Below, one piece after another: positions 1 to 9,544 of a stretch of DNA of 64,000 nt. The stretch is from Gammaproteobacteria bacterium (GTDB lineage Bacteria; Pseudomonadota; Gammaproteobacteria; Pseudomonadales; Halieaceae): NCBI GenBank assembly GCA_024644535.1, contig JAHEKX010000008.1:136818-200817 (forward strand), in the 5' to 3' direction. The notes below the pieces were generated by a model. The model saw nothing but the letters and a program-made list of their open reading frames with translations. It was not told where the DNA came from and did not search any database. The position numbers were made by a program, and so were the translations under genes. Position 1 is the first letter of the stretch; each line of letters begins with the position of its first letter.

Positions 1-2259
1 CGAGACCATTTCACCGCCCGCGGCCTGAGCCATTTTCAGCTTCAACTGATCAATTTGCTTCTCGAAGTCGCGAATTTGAGCTCGCATCGACACCACCCGG
101 CTTACGACGTTGCCTGGCTGCGCTTTAAGTTCCTGGCAAACGCCCTGTAAAGCTGTATCAAGCGCATCAATTTCAGCCAAAGCACCGACACCCGTTACCG
201 CCTCGATCCGACGCACACCGGCCGCAATACCACTTTCGCCGACAATTCTAAACAACCCTATATCGCCAGTTCGATTTACATGCGTTCCGCCGCAAAGTTC
301 AACCGAAAACGAATCTTTCCCCATGGCTAGGACCCGAACTTCGCTACCGTATTTCTCCCCAAACAGTGCCATAGCACCCGCTTTTACAGCCTCATCCATA
401 TTCATGAGACGCGTCGATACTTCTGTGTTTGCCATGATTTGCGAGTTCACAATCTGATTCAACTGCGCCATTTCTTCGGCAGTGACTGGTGCGGCATGAG
501 AAAAGTCAAAGCGTAAGCGCTCGGCTGTAACCAGTGACCCTTTCTGCTGAACGTGGCTACCTAACACCTGCCTTAAGGCTGCATGCAATAGATGGGTTGC
601 CGAGTGGTTCGCGCGGATCTGGTCCCGCAAGTGCTCATCGATTTGCATCGACACCGACGCCCCTACAGCCAACTCTCCTGATTCCAAGTGCACGTGATGT
701 AAATGCAAGTCAGCTTGTTTCGTTGTATCCAGAACTCGAGCAGTTAAACCCGGAGCCGTTAGTGCGCCTGTATCGCCCGTTTGACCACCCGATTCCGCGT
801 AGAACGGTGTGCGATCGAAAATCACAACGCCCTGCTGGCCAGCTGCCAGATTAGAAACCTTCTCACCGTCGACAATGATAACCTCGACCCTGCCACTGGC
901 ATTGACATCCGAGTAACCCAAAAACTCGGTGGCACCTTCAAGCGCAATAGTTTTACTGTAATCAACAACAAACTTTCCACCTTCCTGCGAGCGAGCACGC
1001 TGCTTGGCCATGGCCTCGTCGTACCCTGCCATATCCAAGCTCAGCCCCTTTTCACGAGCAATATCGTTGGTTAGATCGACCGGAAACCCATAAGTATCGT
1101 ATAGCTTGAATACAACATCTCCGGGAATCTCGCTGCCCTTTAGCGCCTGCAAACACTCTTCGAGAATTTGCATGCCGTTATCAAGCGTCTTGGCAAACTG
1201 CTGTTCTTCTTGCAACAACACCTGAGAGACACGCTCAGATTGGTGCGCTAATTCGGGGTAAGCCGCGCTCATCTGAGCACTCAAAACATCGACCAGCTTA
1301 TGAAAGAATGGCTCGGTCGCACCCAACTTGTTTCCATGCCTTACGGCGCGTCGGATAATACGACGCAGCACATAGCCACGGCCTTCATTGCCTGGAAGCA
1401 CGCCATCAACAATCAGAAAGCTACAAGAGCGGATATGGTCAGCAATAACTCGCAGCGAGTTGTCTAACAAGTCGTTGCACTTCACCGCCTCTGCGGCGGC
1501 TTTGATCAAGGCCTGGAATAAATCGATTTCGTAGTTGCTGTGCACTTTTTGCATAACCGCGGCAATACGTTCTAAACCCATTCCAGTATCTACGGAAGGT
1601 TTAGGTAACGGGTGCAACTCACCGCTGGTATCGCGATTGAACTGCATAAACACCAAATTCCAGATTTCTATATATCGATCTAGGTCATCGTTCTCTGATC
1701 CGGGCGGGCCGCCAGGCACATCGGCTCCGTGGTCATAGAAAATTTCAGAACTGGGGCCGCAAGGACCGGTATCGCCCATCTGCCAGAAGTTATCTTCGTC
1801 GAGACGCGAAAACCGTTCGGCACTGACGCCCATTTCCTTGATCCAGATATCGGCGGCTTCGTCATCAGAAACGTGCACCGTAACCCAAAGGCGCTCTGCT
1901 GGCAGCCCCAACACCTCGGTTAAAAACGTCCATGCAAACTTAATAGCATCGCGCTTGAAGTAGTCCCCAAAGCTAAAATTACCCAACATTTCAAAAAAAG
2001 TATGATGTCGGGCGGTGTAACCTACATTCTCGAGATCGTTGTGTTTTCCACCAGCTCTCACACAGCGCTGTGAGCTAGTTGCTCGCACATAGTCACGCGG
2101 CTCAGACCCTAAAAAGGTATCTTTAAACTGATTCATGCCAGCGTTGGTAAACAGCAAGGTGGGATCATTGTCTGGCACCAAAGAGCTACTCGTGACTCGC
2201 GTGTGAGCCTGACTTTCAAAATAAGACAAAAACGCTTCGCGTATTTCTACGGTTTTCAT
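1..2259 (-). CDS. alaS: Alanyl-tRNA synthetase, 3' part cut by window edge
   Basis: Charges tRNA-Ala with alanine in the cytoplasm. The frame is open from an ATG at 2259 to the left edge, giving 753 residues of a family that usually runs to about 870. It starts [15 protein letters not shown], as class II AlaRS proteins do. [33 protein letters not shown] and [17 protein letters not shown] are the class II catalytic core. The editing domain shows [13 protein letters not shown] and, further on, the zinc-site stretch [17 protein letters not shown]. The C-terminal oligomerisation domain is only partly inside the window. It lies 24 bp downstream of the HIT gene on the same strand, probably at the end of the M23–Trm112–HIT–alaS run. 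The cognate tRNA-Ala(GGC) is at 17.8 kb. Confidence 0.97.
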   Translation of the reverse strand, partial: MKTVEIREAFLSYFESQAHTRVTSSSLVPDNDPTLLFTNAGMNQFKDTFLGSEPRDYVRATSSQRCVRAGGKHNDLENVGYTARHHTFFEMLGNFSFGDYFKRDAIKFAWTFLTEVLGLPAERLWVTVHVSDDEAADIWIKEMGVSAERFSRLDEDNFWQMGDTGPCGPSSEIFYDHGADVPGGPPGSENDDLDRYIEIWNLVFMQFNRDTSGELHPLPKPSVDTGMGLERIAAVMQKVHSNYEIDLFQALIKAAAEAVKCNDLLDNSLRVIADHIRSCSFLIVDGVLPGNEGRGYVLRRIIRRAVRHGNKLGATEPFFHKLVDVLSAQMSAAYPELAHQSERVSQVLLQEEQQFAKTLDNGMQILEECLQALKGSEIPGDVVFKLYDTYGFPVDLTNDIAREKGLSLDMAGYDEAMAKQRARSQEGGKFVVDYSKTIALEGATEFLGYSDVNASGRVEVIIVDGEKVSNLAAGQQGVVIFDRTPFYAESGGQTGDTGALTAPGLTARVLDTTKQADLHLHHVHLESGELAVGASVSMQIDEHLRDQIRANHSATHLLHAALRQVLGSHVQQKGSLVTAERLRFDFSHAAPVTAEEMAQLNQIVNSQIMANTEVSTRLMNMDEAVKAGAMALFGEKYGSEVRVLAMGKDSFSVELCGGTHVNRTGDIGLFRIVGESGIAAGVRRIEAVTGVGALAEIDALDTALQGVCQELKAQPGNVVSRVVSMRAQIRDFEKQIDQLKLKMAQAAGGEMVS

Positions 2260-2283
2260 AGGTGGTCTCGGTTACTTAGTTCG

Positions 2284-2628
2284 TTAGGGCGCGAGCTGCG
2301 CTTCGGTAAAGTCGCGTCCAGCCAACAAGTGCAGATGCAAATGGAAGATTGTTTGGCCACCGCCCTCGCCGTTATTCACGATCAGACGGAACCCCTCGGC
2401 AACGCCCAACTGGCGCGCCACATCACCGGCAACCAACATAAGGTGACCCAGCAAGGCTTGATCGTTTGACTCCGCGTCGGCCAACTTGATAATCGGCTTT
2501 TTCGGGATAATCAGGACGTGTATCGGGGCAACGGGGTTAATATCGTTAATGACAATGCAGTGATCGTCTTCAAATACGATATGCGACGGAATTTCGCGCG
2601 CGATAATTTTTTCAAAGAGAGTGCTCAT
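2284..2628 (-). CDS. HIT-family nucleotide hydrolase (HinT-like)
   Basis: Small cytoplasmic histidine-triad protein of 114 aa. Family members hydrolyse adenosine phosphoramidates and acyl-adenylates. The catalytic triad HLHLHLLAGR lies at about residues 96–105. Upstream elements are also typical: MSTLFEKIIAREIP, DINPVAPIHVLIIPKKPI, and RLIVNNGEGGGQ. The length matches bacterial HinT. It is 3 bp downstream of the Trm112-like gene and 24 bp upstream of alaS, so cotranscription is likely. HinT can cleave aminoacyl-adenylates, which makes the placement next to an aminoacyl-tRNA synthetase suggestive; the functional link is inference. Confidence 0.93.
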   Translation of the reverse strand: MSTLFEKIIAREIPSHIVFEDDHCIVINDINPVAPIHVLIIPKKPIIKLADAESNDQALLGHLMLVAGDVARQLGVAEGFRLIVNNGEGGGQTIFHLHLHLLAGRDFTEAQLAP

Positions 2629-2631
2629 ACC

Positions 2632-2817
2632 TTAGTCCAGTTTCTCATCAGCCGTTAGCAAACGCGCTTCGCTCTCCAGCATTACAGGGATACCGTCTCG
2701 GATGGGATAAGCTAGGCCACTGGCCTTACACACTAGCTCCTGCGCCTGCTCATCGTATTCCAAAGGGGCTTTGGTGACAGGGCAAACCAGAATTTCTAGC
2801 AATTTTTTATCGACCAC
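2632..2817 (-). CDS. Trm112/YcaR (UPF0434)-like small protein
   Basis: A 61-aa protein starting [19 protein letters not shown], the signature of the YcaR/UPF0434 Trm112-like family. In some Trm112 relatives this fold activates methyltransferases; the bacterial role is poorly defined. The CPVTK knuckle keeps one Cys, and a second Cys follows in [20 protein letters not shown], fewer than in the zinc-binding members. In many proteobacteria this gene sits near lpxK/kdsB, but here it lies between an M23-family gene (63 bp upstream) and the HIT gene (3 bp downstream) on the same strand. Confidence 0.88.
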   Translation of the reverse strand: MVDKKLLEILVCPVTKAPLEYDEQAQELVCKASGLAYPIRDGIPVMLESEARLLTADEKLD

Positions 2818-2880
2818 AGGGCCTCCACGACACTAGAGTAAACATACTCATCTAAACAACTCGTAAGTATAGCGCGAATT

Positions 2881-3714
2881 TTAGGGCGCGGGCACTAGTG
2901 AGAACAAGGTATTCGGGTCAACGCGATCATCAAGAAAGTTCATTCGCCAATCAAGATGAGGGCCAGTCGCTCGCCCCGTCGCACCAACTGCCCCAATCCT
3001 GTCGCCCTGAGTGACGACATCACCCACTTTCACACCAACCTCACTCATGTGTAAAAAAGATGAGGTCACGCCATATCCGTGATGAATAATCACCGTGCCA
3101 CCGGAATAGTAGAGGTCGGGTTCGGCCAAAACCACGAGCCCCATCACTGGCGCTGAAACCGGGGTACCCTTAGGGCGAGCAATGTCTAAACCATAGTGCG
3201 GATTGCCGGGTTTGCCGTTATAGATGCGTTGACTGCCATACACACCGGAAATCCGCCCAGTTAGCGGCATTTTTGTGGCCGATAAAAGCTGTTCGATGCA
3301 CGCATCACACTCATACACCTGTTTCTTTGCCGATCGCACCAAAGCACCCTCTAGACGGATTCGCTCCAAATCCTCTTGTGGCGGTGTCACCGTGCGTTGG
3401 GGAACCCCCTCGATGACCGAAACGTCGTACTCCCGCTTTACCAGCACAATGGACTGTTCGCAGACTCTACCGTCTTTAAACTCGACGCTGAGGGTATTGT
3501 CTAGCAAGGCATCGCGCCCTAAACCCGCCCAACTCAGACGATCATCAATAAGCGGCAGTAGCTGACCATTAAAACTCACCGAACTTAGTTGGGGCGCCTC
3601 AAACCTCAACCAAGCGCCTTGTGTCATCTCGCCACGAACATCGACACAATCAGCTGATGCTGAAGTCAGGCACAGGGCACAACCCAAAAACAATAATGTT
3701 GACCAATCACGCAT
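2881..3714 (-). CDS. Periplasmic M23-family (LytM-type) protein
   Basis: 277 aa with a Sec signal peptide (about residues 1–21, cleavage near SASA-DC) followed by a roughly 100-residue region and a C-terminal M23 domain. The first metal motif is clear in NPHYGLDIARPKGTPVSAP (H...D). Where active LytM enzymes have HxH, this protein has GPHLDWRMN, with Asp replacing the second His. Family members cut or regulate cutting of peptidoglycan cross-links. The Asp variant could be a changed zinc ligand or mark a regulatory, less active protein. The start is supported by GAGGT about 6 nt upstream of the ATG. It is divergent from greB and first in the run leading to alaS. Confidence 0.88.
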   Translation of the reverse strand: MRDWSTLLFLGCALCLTSASADCVDVRGEMTQGAWLRFEAPQLSSVSFNGQLLPLIDDRLSWAGLGRDALLDNTLSVEFKDGRVCEQSIVLVKREYDVSVIEGVPQRTVTPPQEDLERIRLEGALVRSAKKQVYECDACIEQLLSATKMPLTGRISGVYGSQRIYNGKPGNPHYGLDIARPKGTPVSAPVMGLVVLAEPDLYYSGGTVIIHHGYGVTSSFLHMSEVGVKVGDVVTQGDRIGAVGATGRATGPHLDWRMNFLDDRVDPNTLFSLVPAP

Positions 3715-3780
3715 AGTTTTACCTCGTTACTTAGGCTAGAGTTTACTACGCAATTCCGTCAACGCAATTCGGAGCAACCA

Positions 3781-4296
3781 GTGTCACGCTATCGCCCTCC
3801 CCGCCCGCCGAGCGCGCCCTATATTACCGCTGCTGGTGCGGCCGCATTAAAATCGGAACTTGATGAGCTGTGGCGACTCGAGCGACCTAAAGTCACCGAT
3901 GCAGTGCGTGAAGCGGCCAAAAATGGCGATCGTTCAGAGAACGGTGACTACATATACGGGAAAAAGCGCCTGCGAGAAATCGATAGCCGCGTTCGCTATC
4001 TAACCAAGCGATTGGAGTCAGTCAAAGTCATTAGCGCCCCGCCCGCAGAGCTCCACAAAGTATTTTTTGGTGCCAGCGTAACACTCGAAGACGAAGCCGG
4101 ATCTTTTCAAATCCTTCACATTGTCGGCGCCGATGAGATCGACCCAAAAATTGGCAAGATTAGCATTGACGCCCCCATTTCGCGCGCCTTACTCGGCAAA
4201 CGAGTTGATGACGAAGTGGAATATCAGGCACCCGCGGGACCTCAAGTACGCTACATTACCCATATCAGCTACCAGCTTATCGATGGCACAATCTAA
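3781..4296 (+). CDS. greB: Transcription elongation factor GreB
   Basis: Rescues backtracked RNA polymerase by stimulating cleavage of the transcript 3' end. The 171-aa protein has the N-terminal coiled coil with the acidic tip region (GDRSENGDYIYGKKRLREID; the DYIYGKKRLREID stretch is typical of GreB rather than GreA) and the C-terminal FKBP-like domain ending in ISYQ. It is slightly longer than the usual 158 aa because of a Pro-rich N-terminus (RPPRPPSAP). Translation starts at GTG 3781, with GGAG 6 nt upstream; no ATG fits better. It is divergent from the M23 gene across 66 bp. Confidence 0.95.
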   Translation: MSRYRPPRPPSAPYITAAGAAALKSELDELWRLERPKVTDAVREAAKNGDRSENGDYIYGKKRLREIDSRVRYLTKRLESVKVISAPPAELHKVFFGASVTLEDEAGSFQILHIVGADEIDPKIGKISIDAPISRALLGKRVDDEVEYQAPAGPQVRYITHISYQLIDGTI

Positions 4297-4385
4297 AAGC
4301 CTAACTGCGGTCAAACCACCATCAGGCTCCCAATTATTCACCAAGAAAATTAACCGTATAAGGCTACATAACGAGTGCAAATCGT

Positions 4386-4391
4386 TATAAT
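4386..4391 (+). promoter_or_regulatory. Candidate -10 element of the gcvP promoter
   Basis: A perfect TATAAT. A weak -35 (GCTACA, 3 of 6 matches) lies 17 bp upstream at 4363–4368. This leaves a leader of about 55 nt before gcvP. No glycine-riboswitch core could be recognised between 4297 and 4450. Confidence 0.5.
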
Positions 4392-4457
4392 GCCGCCTTT
4401 CATTCACAGCCGTATGCTGGTGGTGCCGCTACGCTGTCAGCCTCGAGGGTCATGAGC

Positions 4458-7319
4458 ATGTCAAACGCAACTTATGAAGCGCTATACAATCGCAACGAGT
4501 TTCTAGATCGCCATCTTGGCTTAACCGAAGCGCAGCAGCTTGAAATTGCCCGAACGCTAGGGTTTGAGTCATTGGACGAGCTTATCTCAGCCACTGTACC
4601 TGGCAGCATTTTAAAAGACGACCTCATGCCGCTTGACAGCGCACAAACAGAGCGTGACACGCTGGCAGAAATGAAAGCGATTGCCCAAGAAAACAAAGTC
4701 CACCGTTCTTACATCGGCTGCGGCTTTTATAACACGATTACGCCAAATGTCATTGCTCGCAACGTGCTAGAAAATCCAGGCTGGTACACAGCCTACACCC
4801 CCTATCAGCCGGAAATCTCTCAGGGTCGCCTCGAGGCCTTGTTAACCTATCAGCAGATGGTCATTGATATGACCGGAATGCCAATGGCCAATGCGTCGAT
4901 GCTAGACGAAGCCTCGGCTGCCGCAGAGGCCATGACTCTGCTGAATCGCGTCAACAAAAAATCCAAATCTGACACGTTTTTGATCGCTGAAGATTGCCAT
5001 CCACAGACTATTGCCGTGGTGCAAACTCGTGCGGAGCCCCTGGGTATCAAGGTAGTAGTTGGTGATGTCGCCGAGCTTGTCAAAACCGAAGATGCCTTCG
5101 CAGCGCTGGTGCAATACCCAGGCACCTATGGCGACGTTCGTGAACTTGGCCCACTAGTACAGAGCGCACACAACAACAACGTATTGGTTGCCGTCGCTGC
5201 CGACCTTATGAGTCTTGCTTTGCTGAAATCCCCGGGCGCCCAGGGTGCCGATGTGGTGGTAGGCAACACTCAACGCTTTGGTGTACCGATGGGCTTTGGT
5301 GGCCCACACGCTGCCTATTTCGCAACTCGTGAAGAGTACAAACGCTCTACGCCTGGGCGCATAATCGGCGTATCGATCGACCGCAGTGGCAATCGTGCTC
5401 TGCGCATGGCAATGCAAACCAGAGAACAGCATATCCGCCGCGAGAAAGCCACTAGCAATATCTGTACTGCGCAAGCATTACTGGCGATTATGGCGGGATT
5501 TTACGCGATGTATCATGGCCCTATAGGCGTGAGGCGCATCGCTGATCGCATTCATTTTCTGACCGCAACTCTTGCGGCGACTCTTAAGCGCGAAGGCGTC
5601 GAAGTTTTAACGCAAGACTACTTTGATACCCTTCAACTGCACGTTGATGATAGCGCAGCCTTGTTGAATGAAGGTTATCAACAAGAAATTAACCTGCGCC
5701 CTATCAATGCGAATCGGGTGGGCCTGTCGATAGATGAGACAACGACCCTTGACGATATTCGAGACTTAGTTGCCCTTATCACAGGAAAACAAAGCGATTT
5801 AGCCGAGCCCGAGCAAGCTATTCCTGCTGCACTTGCACGCACCGTCGACTATTTACAGCATCCGTTATTTAACGACTTCCATTCCGAAACGGACATGTTG
5901 CGTTACATGCGACGTTTAGAGACAAAAGATATAGCGCTGAACCAAGCTATGATCCCACTGGGCAGCTGCACCATGAAGCTCAATGCAACCGCCGAGATGA
6001 TCCCTGTTACTTGGCCAGAGTTTGCCAACATGCACCCGTTTGCGCCAGCGGATCAAACCAAAGGGTATCAGATCTTACTTCAGCAGCTCGAGCAAATGCT
6101 GATTACCTGTACAGGGTATGATGCCATGTCGCTTCAACCAAATGCTGGCTCACAGGGGGAATATGCAGGGCTGCTCGCGATTCGCCGTTATCACGAAAGC
6201 CGTGGCGAGCATCACCGAACTATTTGTCTGATTCCGTCCTCAGCCCATGGCACCAACCCCGCCAGCGCTGTAATGGCAGGAATGAGCGTAGTTATTGTTG
6301 CCTGCGACAACCACGGTAACGTGGACATGACCGATTTGCGCGCGAAAGTCGAACAACATTCAGAAACGTTAGCCGCAATCATGGTCACTTACCCCTCAAC
6401 GCACGGCGTGTTTGAGGAGGAGATTGTCGCTTTGTGTGATTTAATCCATCAACATGGTGGGCAGGTTTACGTGGACGGCGCTAACTTAAACGCACTGGTG
6501 GGTATTGCCGCTCCAGGTCAATTTGGTGCTGATGTATCGCATCTTAATTTACACAAGACCTTCTGTATTCCGCACGGTGGTGGTGGCCCCGGCATGGGAC
6601 CTATAGGTGTTGGCGCTCACCTAGCGCCCTTTCTACCTTCGCATCCCGTAAGCCCAGTGGGAACGCTTCCAGCCACCAACGATACGGTGTCCTCAGCGCC
6701 CTTTGGCAGCGCCTCTATTCTGCCTATCTCATGGGTCTACATCCGTTTAATGGGCGCGGAAGGTTTGCGCTTGGCTAGCCAAGTCGCCATATTGTCGGCT
6801 AACTACATTGCACACCGTCTGAAAGGACACTACCCGGTCCTGTACACCGGCAAGACCGGCACCGTGGCACACGAATGCATTATCGATATTCGTCCAATTA
6901 AAGAGCAAAGCGGCATCAGTGAAGAAGATATCGCCAAGCGATTAATGGACTTTGGATTTCATGCCCCGACCATGTCGTTTCCAGTGGCGGGTACGCTGAT
7001 GATCGAACCTACCGAATCGGAATCTTTGGCCGAACTAGACCGCTTCTGTGACGCGCTTATCACTATTCGTAATGAAATTCGCAAGGTAGAAAATGGCGAA
7101 TTCGACTCCGAAGACAACCCACTCAAAAACGCACCGCATACAGCTCTAGAGATCACTAGCGATGATTGGTCACACGCCTACACCCGCGAGCAGGCAGTGT
7201 ACCCCTTGCCCTCTTTACGGCACGCAAAATACTGGCCTCCGGTCAATCGCGTAGACAACGTGTATGGCGACCGTAACTTGGTGTGCTCTTGCCCACCCAT
7301 CGAGTCGTACGCGCAGTAA
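4458..7319 (+). CDS. gcvP: Glycine dehydrogenase (decarboxylating), P-protein
   Basis: P-protein of the glycine cleavage system: PLP-dependent decarboxylation of glycine with transfer of the aminomethyl group to lipoyl H-protein. At about 953 aa it is the long homodimeric type, with both halves fused. Landmarks are [10 protein letters not shown] near the N-terminus, [10 protein letters not shown], the second-half start [24 protein letters not shown], and the PLP-lysine region [18 protein letters not shown]. The GAGGG ribosome site at 4445–4449 is 8 nt from the ATG at 4458 and only 2 nt from the ATG at 4452, so the second is preferred. gcvT and gcvH are not next to it, so the rest of the system must be elsewhere. 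Confidence 0.97.
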   Translation: MSNATYEALYNRNEFLDRHLGLTEAQQLEIARTLGFESLDELISATVPGSILKDDLMPLDSAQTERDTLAEMKAIAQENKVHRSYIGCGFYNTITPNVIARNVLENPGWYTAYTPYQPEISQGRLEALLTYQQMVIDMTGMPMANASMLDEASAAAEAMTLLNRVNKKSKSDTFLIAEDCHPQTIAVVQTRAEPLGIKVVVGDVAELVKTEDAFAALVQYPGTYGDVRELGPLVQSAHNNNVLVAVAADLMSLALLKSPGAQGADVVVGNTQRFGVPMGFGGPHAAYFATREEYKRSTPGRIIGVSIDRSGNRALRMAMQTREQHIRREKATSNICTAQALLAIMAGFYAMYHGPIGVRRIADRIHFLTATLAATLKREGVEVLTQDYFDTLQLHVDDSAALLNEGYQQEINLRPINANRVGLSIDETTTLDDIRDLVALITGKQSDLAEPEQAIPAALARTVDYLQHPLFNDFHSETDMLRYMRRLETKDIALNQAMIPLGSCTMKLNATAEMIPVTWPEFANMHPFAPADQTKGYQILLQQLEQMLITCTGYDAMSLQPNAGSQGEYAGLLAIRRYHESRGEHHRTICLIPSSAHGTNPASAVMAGMSVVIVACDNHGNVDMTDLRAKVEQHSETLAAIMVTYPSTHGVFEEEIVALCDLIHQHGGQVYVDGANLNALVGIAAPGQFGADVSHLNLHKTFCIPHGGGGPGMGPIGVGAHLAPFLPSHPVSPVGTLPATNDTVSSAPFGSASILPISWVYIRLMGAEGLRLASQVAILSANYIAHRLKGHYPVLYTGKTGTVAHECIIDIRPIKEQSGISEEDIAKRLMDFGFHAPTMSFPVAGTLMIEPTESESLAELDRFCDALITIRNEIRKVENGEFDSEDNPLKNAPHTALEITSDDWSHAYTREQAVYPLPSLRHAKYWPPVNRVDNVYGDRNLVCSCPPIESYAQ

Positions 7320-7336
7320 GCTTGGCTTCAAGTAGA

Positions 7337-7366
7337 CTGCAGAGCGCCACGCCTCGCGCTTTGCAG
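7337..7366. terminator. Candidate bidirectional stem-loop between gcvP and ppk1
   Basis: An 11-bp inverted repeat (CTGCAGAGCGC at 7337–7347 and GCGCTTTGCAG at 7356–7366, one mismatch) with an 8-nt loop. It sits in the 50-bp gap between the convergent stop codons of gcvP and ppk1. There is no long T run, so termination efficiency is uncertain. Confidence 0.5.
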
Positions 7367-7369
7367 CCT

Positions 7370-9463
7370 CTACAAGTCTCGCACTTCATCGGCATCGTTC
7401 AGACCAAAAGTCTCAGACCATGCATCAATTAGGCCGTGTAAATGCTCTTGCGAACGGAGCTTCCGGCGATTACCACGGGGCACCAACTTGTTGGTCTGCT
7501 CTTCGTCTAACAAACGTGCTTTGGCTCGGTCGCGCCATTGTAACTCAAGCACATCCAAAATTAGCTGCTTGGCCGCGGCGTCGTAAACTGGGCAGGTAAC
7601 CTCGACCCTGAAATCAAGGTTGCGAGTCATCAAATCTGCCGACGAAATAAACACTTTCGAATCGCCCGCATTTTCGAACACAAATACCCTGGGGTGCTCC
7701 AGGTAACGGTCGACGATACTGATCGCGCGGATGTTATCGCTTAGGCCTTTAACGCCAGCCTTCATGGCAAACATGCCTCGCACGATCAGTCGGATTTTAA
7801 CGCCAGCTTGACTGGCTTGATACAGTTTATCGACGATAGGTTTATCAACCAAGTTATTACACTTAATGAAGATCCCCGACTTACGCCCTGCTTTCACGTT
7901 GGCTATCTCAGCGTCGATCAAAGCCATTAAGCCAGACCGGTTAGTATTCGGTGACACCATTAAATGACGGTAGCGGAATCGGCGGTAAGTATGACGAATG
8001 AAGTCAAAGACATTGGCAACCTCTTTGCCAATTTCTCGGTTCGCCGTTAGCAAACTAAAATCTGTGTAAAGTCGAGCGGTGCTCTCGTTAAAGTTTCCGG
8101 TACCAATATGAGCATACTGGCGTTCTTCGTCATCTTCTTGGCGGTTTATTAGAATCAGTTTTGAGTGCACTTTAAGCCCGGGGATACCAAAGATCACCTG
8201 TACGCCCGCATCACCAAGTACTCTTGACCAGCGGATATTCGCGCTCTCGTCAAAACGCGCCTGCAACTCAATAACGACGGTTACCTGCTTCTGATTCCGC
8301 GCTGCATTGATTAGGGCATTAACCACGTGCGAGTTCGATGCCACACGGTACAGCGTCATACTAATCGAGGTTACCGCTGGATCTAGTGCTGCCGTATGCA
8401 ACAGGTCTTCGATGTAACGGAACGAGTGATACGGGTAATACAGCAAAATATCTCGCTCGCGAATCTTTCCGAAAATACTCGACCCCGGGCGATCTAAGTA
8501 GGGCAACCGCGACGGTTGCATGGGATCAAACTCCAAATAATCGGGCCCCAAATTAGGAAACTTCATAAAGTCTTTAGAATTGTGATAGCGTCCACCGGCG
8601 ATAAAACTGTCGTATTTTCCCAGATTAAAGCGCTTCGCCAGAATTTCTAGAAGATCTTCAGGCATATCACCGTCGTACACAAAACGCACGGGGTCGGCCT
8701 TTTTGCGCCGCGCCAAGCTGCCATCCACCTTATCAATTAGACTTTGTGTAATTTTTTCATCCATCTCCAATTCAGCATCGCGTGTAATCTTAATGGTGTA
8801 CGCCTGCGCCTCTTCGATATCGAGTACTCCGCGAAACACCTCTTTCAGGCAGTGTCGAATAATATTATCTAATACAATAATCGCTTTTTTGCGACGCGAG
8901 CCTTTAGGTGGGATATACACAAAACGGTCTAGGCGATCTGTCGGTAGCTCAAGTAGCGCGTATTGTACTTTCCCGCTGGTCAGGGCCATTCTTATAGCAA
9001 AATAAATAGATGCATCGTTTAACTCAGGTAGTTGAGTTGAACCTTTCAAAAACAGAGGCGAGAGCTCGGGTAACACGTTATCGCGAAAGTACTGCTCGAC
9101 AAACGGCGTCTGGTCGGTTCGCAATTGCTTTTCATTAATTAAATAAATATTTCTCCGACGCAACGACAGTAAACATCCTTGATACACCAGATCAAATTTT
9201 TGCTGCAACTCACGAACTCTAGACTGAATTTGCTTAAGCAAAGTGCGAGCAGCCTCTTTGTCCTCTCCCGTTGAAAACGCCGCCAAGCGACGCACATCGG
9301 CGACTCGAACACGGAAAAACTCATCCATATTATTGGAAAAAATCCCCAAATAACGTACCTGCTGAATGACCGGCACGTCACGGCTCGAAGCTTCCTGTAA
9401 CACGCGTTCGTTAAAAGCCAACCAGCTCAGTTCTTTGGCTACATACTTATCTTCATCTGTCAT
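7370..9463 (-). CDS. ppk1: Polyphosphate kinase 1
   Basis: Reversible polymerisation of the ATP gamma-phosphate into polyphosphate, at the membrane or cytoplasm. The 697-aa length is normal. The N-terminal domain begins KELSWLAFNERVLQEAS and contains FFRVRVADVRRLA. The two phospholipase-D-like catalytic domains carry IPGLKVHSKLILINR, with the conserved His that is phosphorylated, followed by HIGTGNFNESTARLYTD. The C-terminal part has RNLDFRVEVTCPVYD. It is divergent from ppx, which degrades the polymer; the two genes share a very short control region holding a candidate Pho-box half site and a -10 at 9494–9499. Confidence 0.97.
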   Translation of the reverse strand: MTDEDKYVAKELSWLAFNERVLQEASSRDVPVIQQVRYLGIFSNNMDEFFRVRVADVRRLAAFSTGEDKEAARTLLKQIQSRVRELQQKFDLVYQGCLLSLRRRNIYLINEKQLRTDQTPFVEQYFRDNVLPELSPLFLKGSTQLPELNDASIYFAIRMALTSGKVQYALLELPTDRLDRFVYIPPKGSRRKKAIIVLDNIIRHCLKEVFRGVLDIEEAQAYTIKITRDAELEMDEKITQSLIDKVDGSLARRKKADPVRFVYDGDMPEDLLEILAKRFNLGKYDSFIAGGRYHNSKDFMKFPNLGPDYLEFDPMQPSRLPYLDRPGSSIFGKIRERDILLYYPYHSFRYIEDLLHTAALDPAVTSISMTLYRVASNSHVVNALINAARNQKQVTVVIELQARFDESANIRWSRVLGDAGVQVIFGIPGLKVHSKLILINRQEDDEERQYAHIGTGNFNESTARLYTDFSLLTANREIGKEVANVFDFIRHTYRRFRYRHLMVSPNTNRSGLMALIDAEIANVKAGRKSGIFIKCNNLVDKPIVDKLYQASQAGVKIRLIVRGMFAMKAGVKGLSDNIRAISIVDRYLEHPRVFVFENAGDSKVFISSADLMTRNLDFRVEVTCPVYDAAAKQLILDVLELQWRDRAKARLLDEEQTNKLVPRGNRRKLRSQEHLHGLIDAWSETFGLNDADEVRDL

Positions 9464-9493
9464 GCTTTGTCATCTTTTTGTACTTGCGTTTTC

Positions 9494-9527
9494 ATACTAA
9501 CGTCATATCCTTGCTGTTTTATGACAA
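9494..9527 (-). promoter_or_regulatory. Candidate Pho-box half site and -10 upstream of ppk1
   Basis: Read on the minus strand, 9527–9510 is TTGTCATAAAACAGCAAG. The segment TGTCATAAAAC agrees completely with the first repeat and spacer of the PhoB box consensus (CTGTCATAWAWCTGTCAC); the second repeat is poor (13 of 18 overall). Ten bases further is TAGTAT at 9499–9494, a 4-of-6 -10 element at the spacing expected for PhoB-activated promoters, 31 bp before the ppk1 ATG. Regulation by phosphate is inference. Confidence 0.4.
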
Positions 9528-9544
9528 GATTAAGGAGCCAGACT

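Noticed and set aside
3748..3770. Direct repeat ACGCAATTC twice, 14 bp apart, between the M23 gene and greB
   Set aside because: Too short and without dyad symmetry or a matching regulator; it may be chance, though it lies in the greB leader.
4297..4457. Possible glycine riboswitch before gcvP
   Set aside because: The leader is only about 55 nt after the TATAAT and no conserved aptamer core could be found in the 160 bp.
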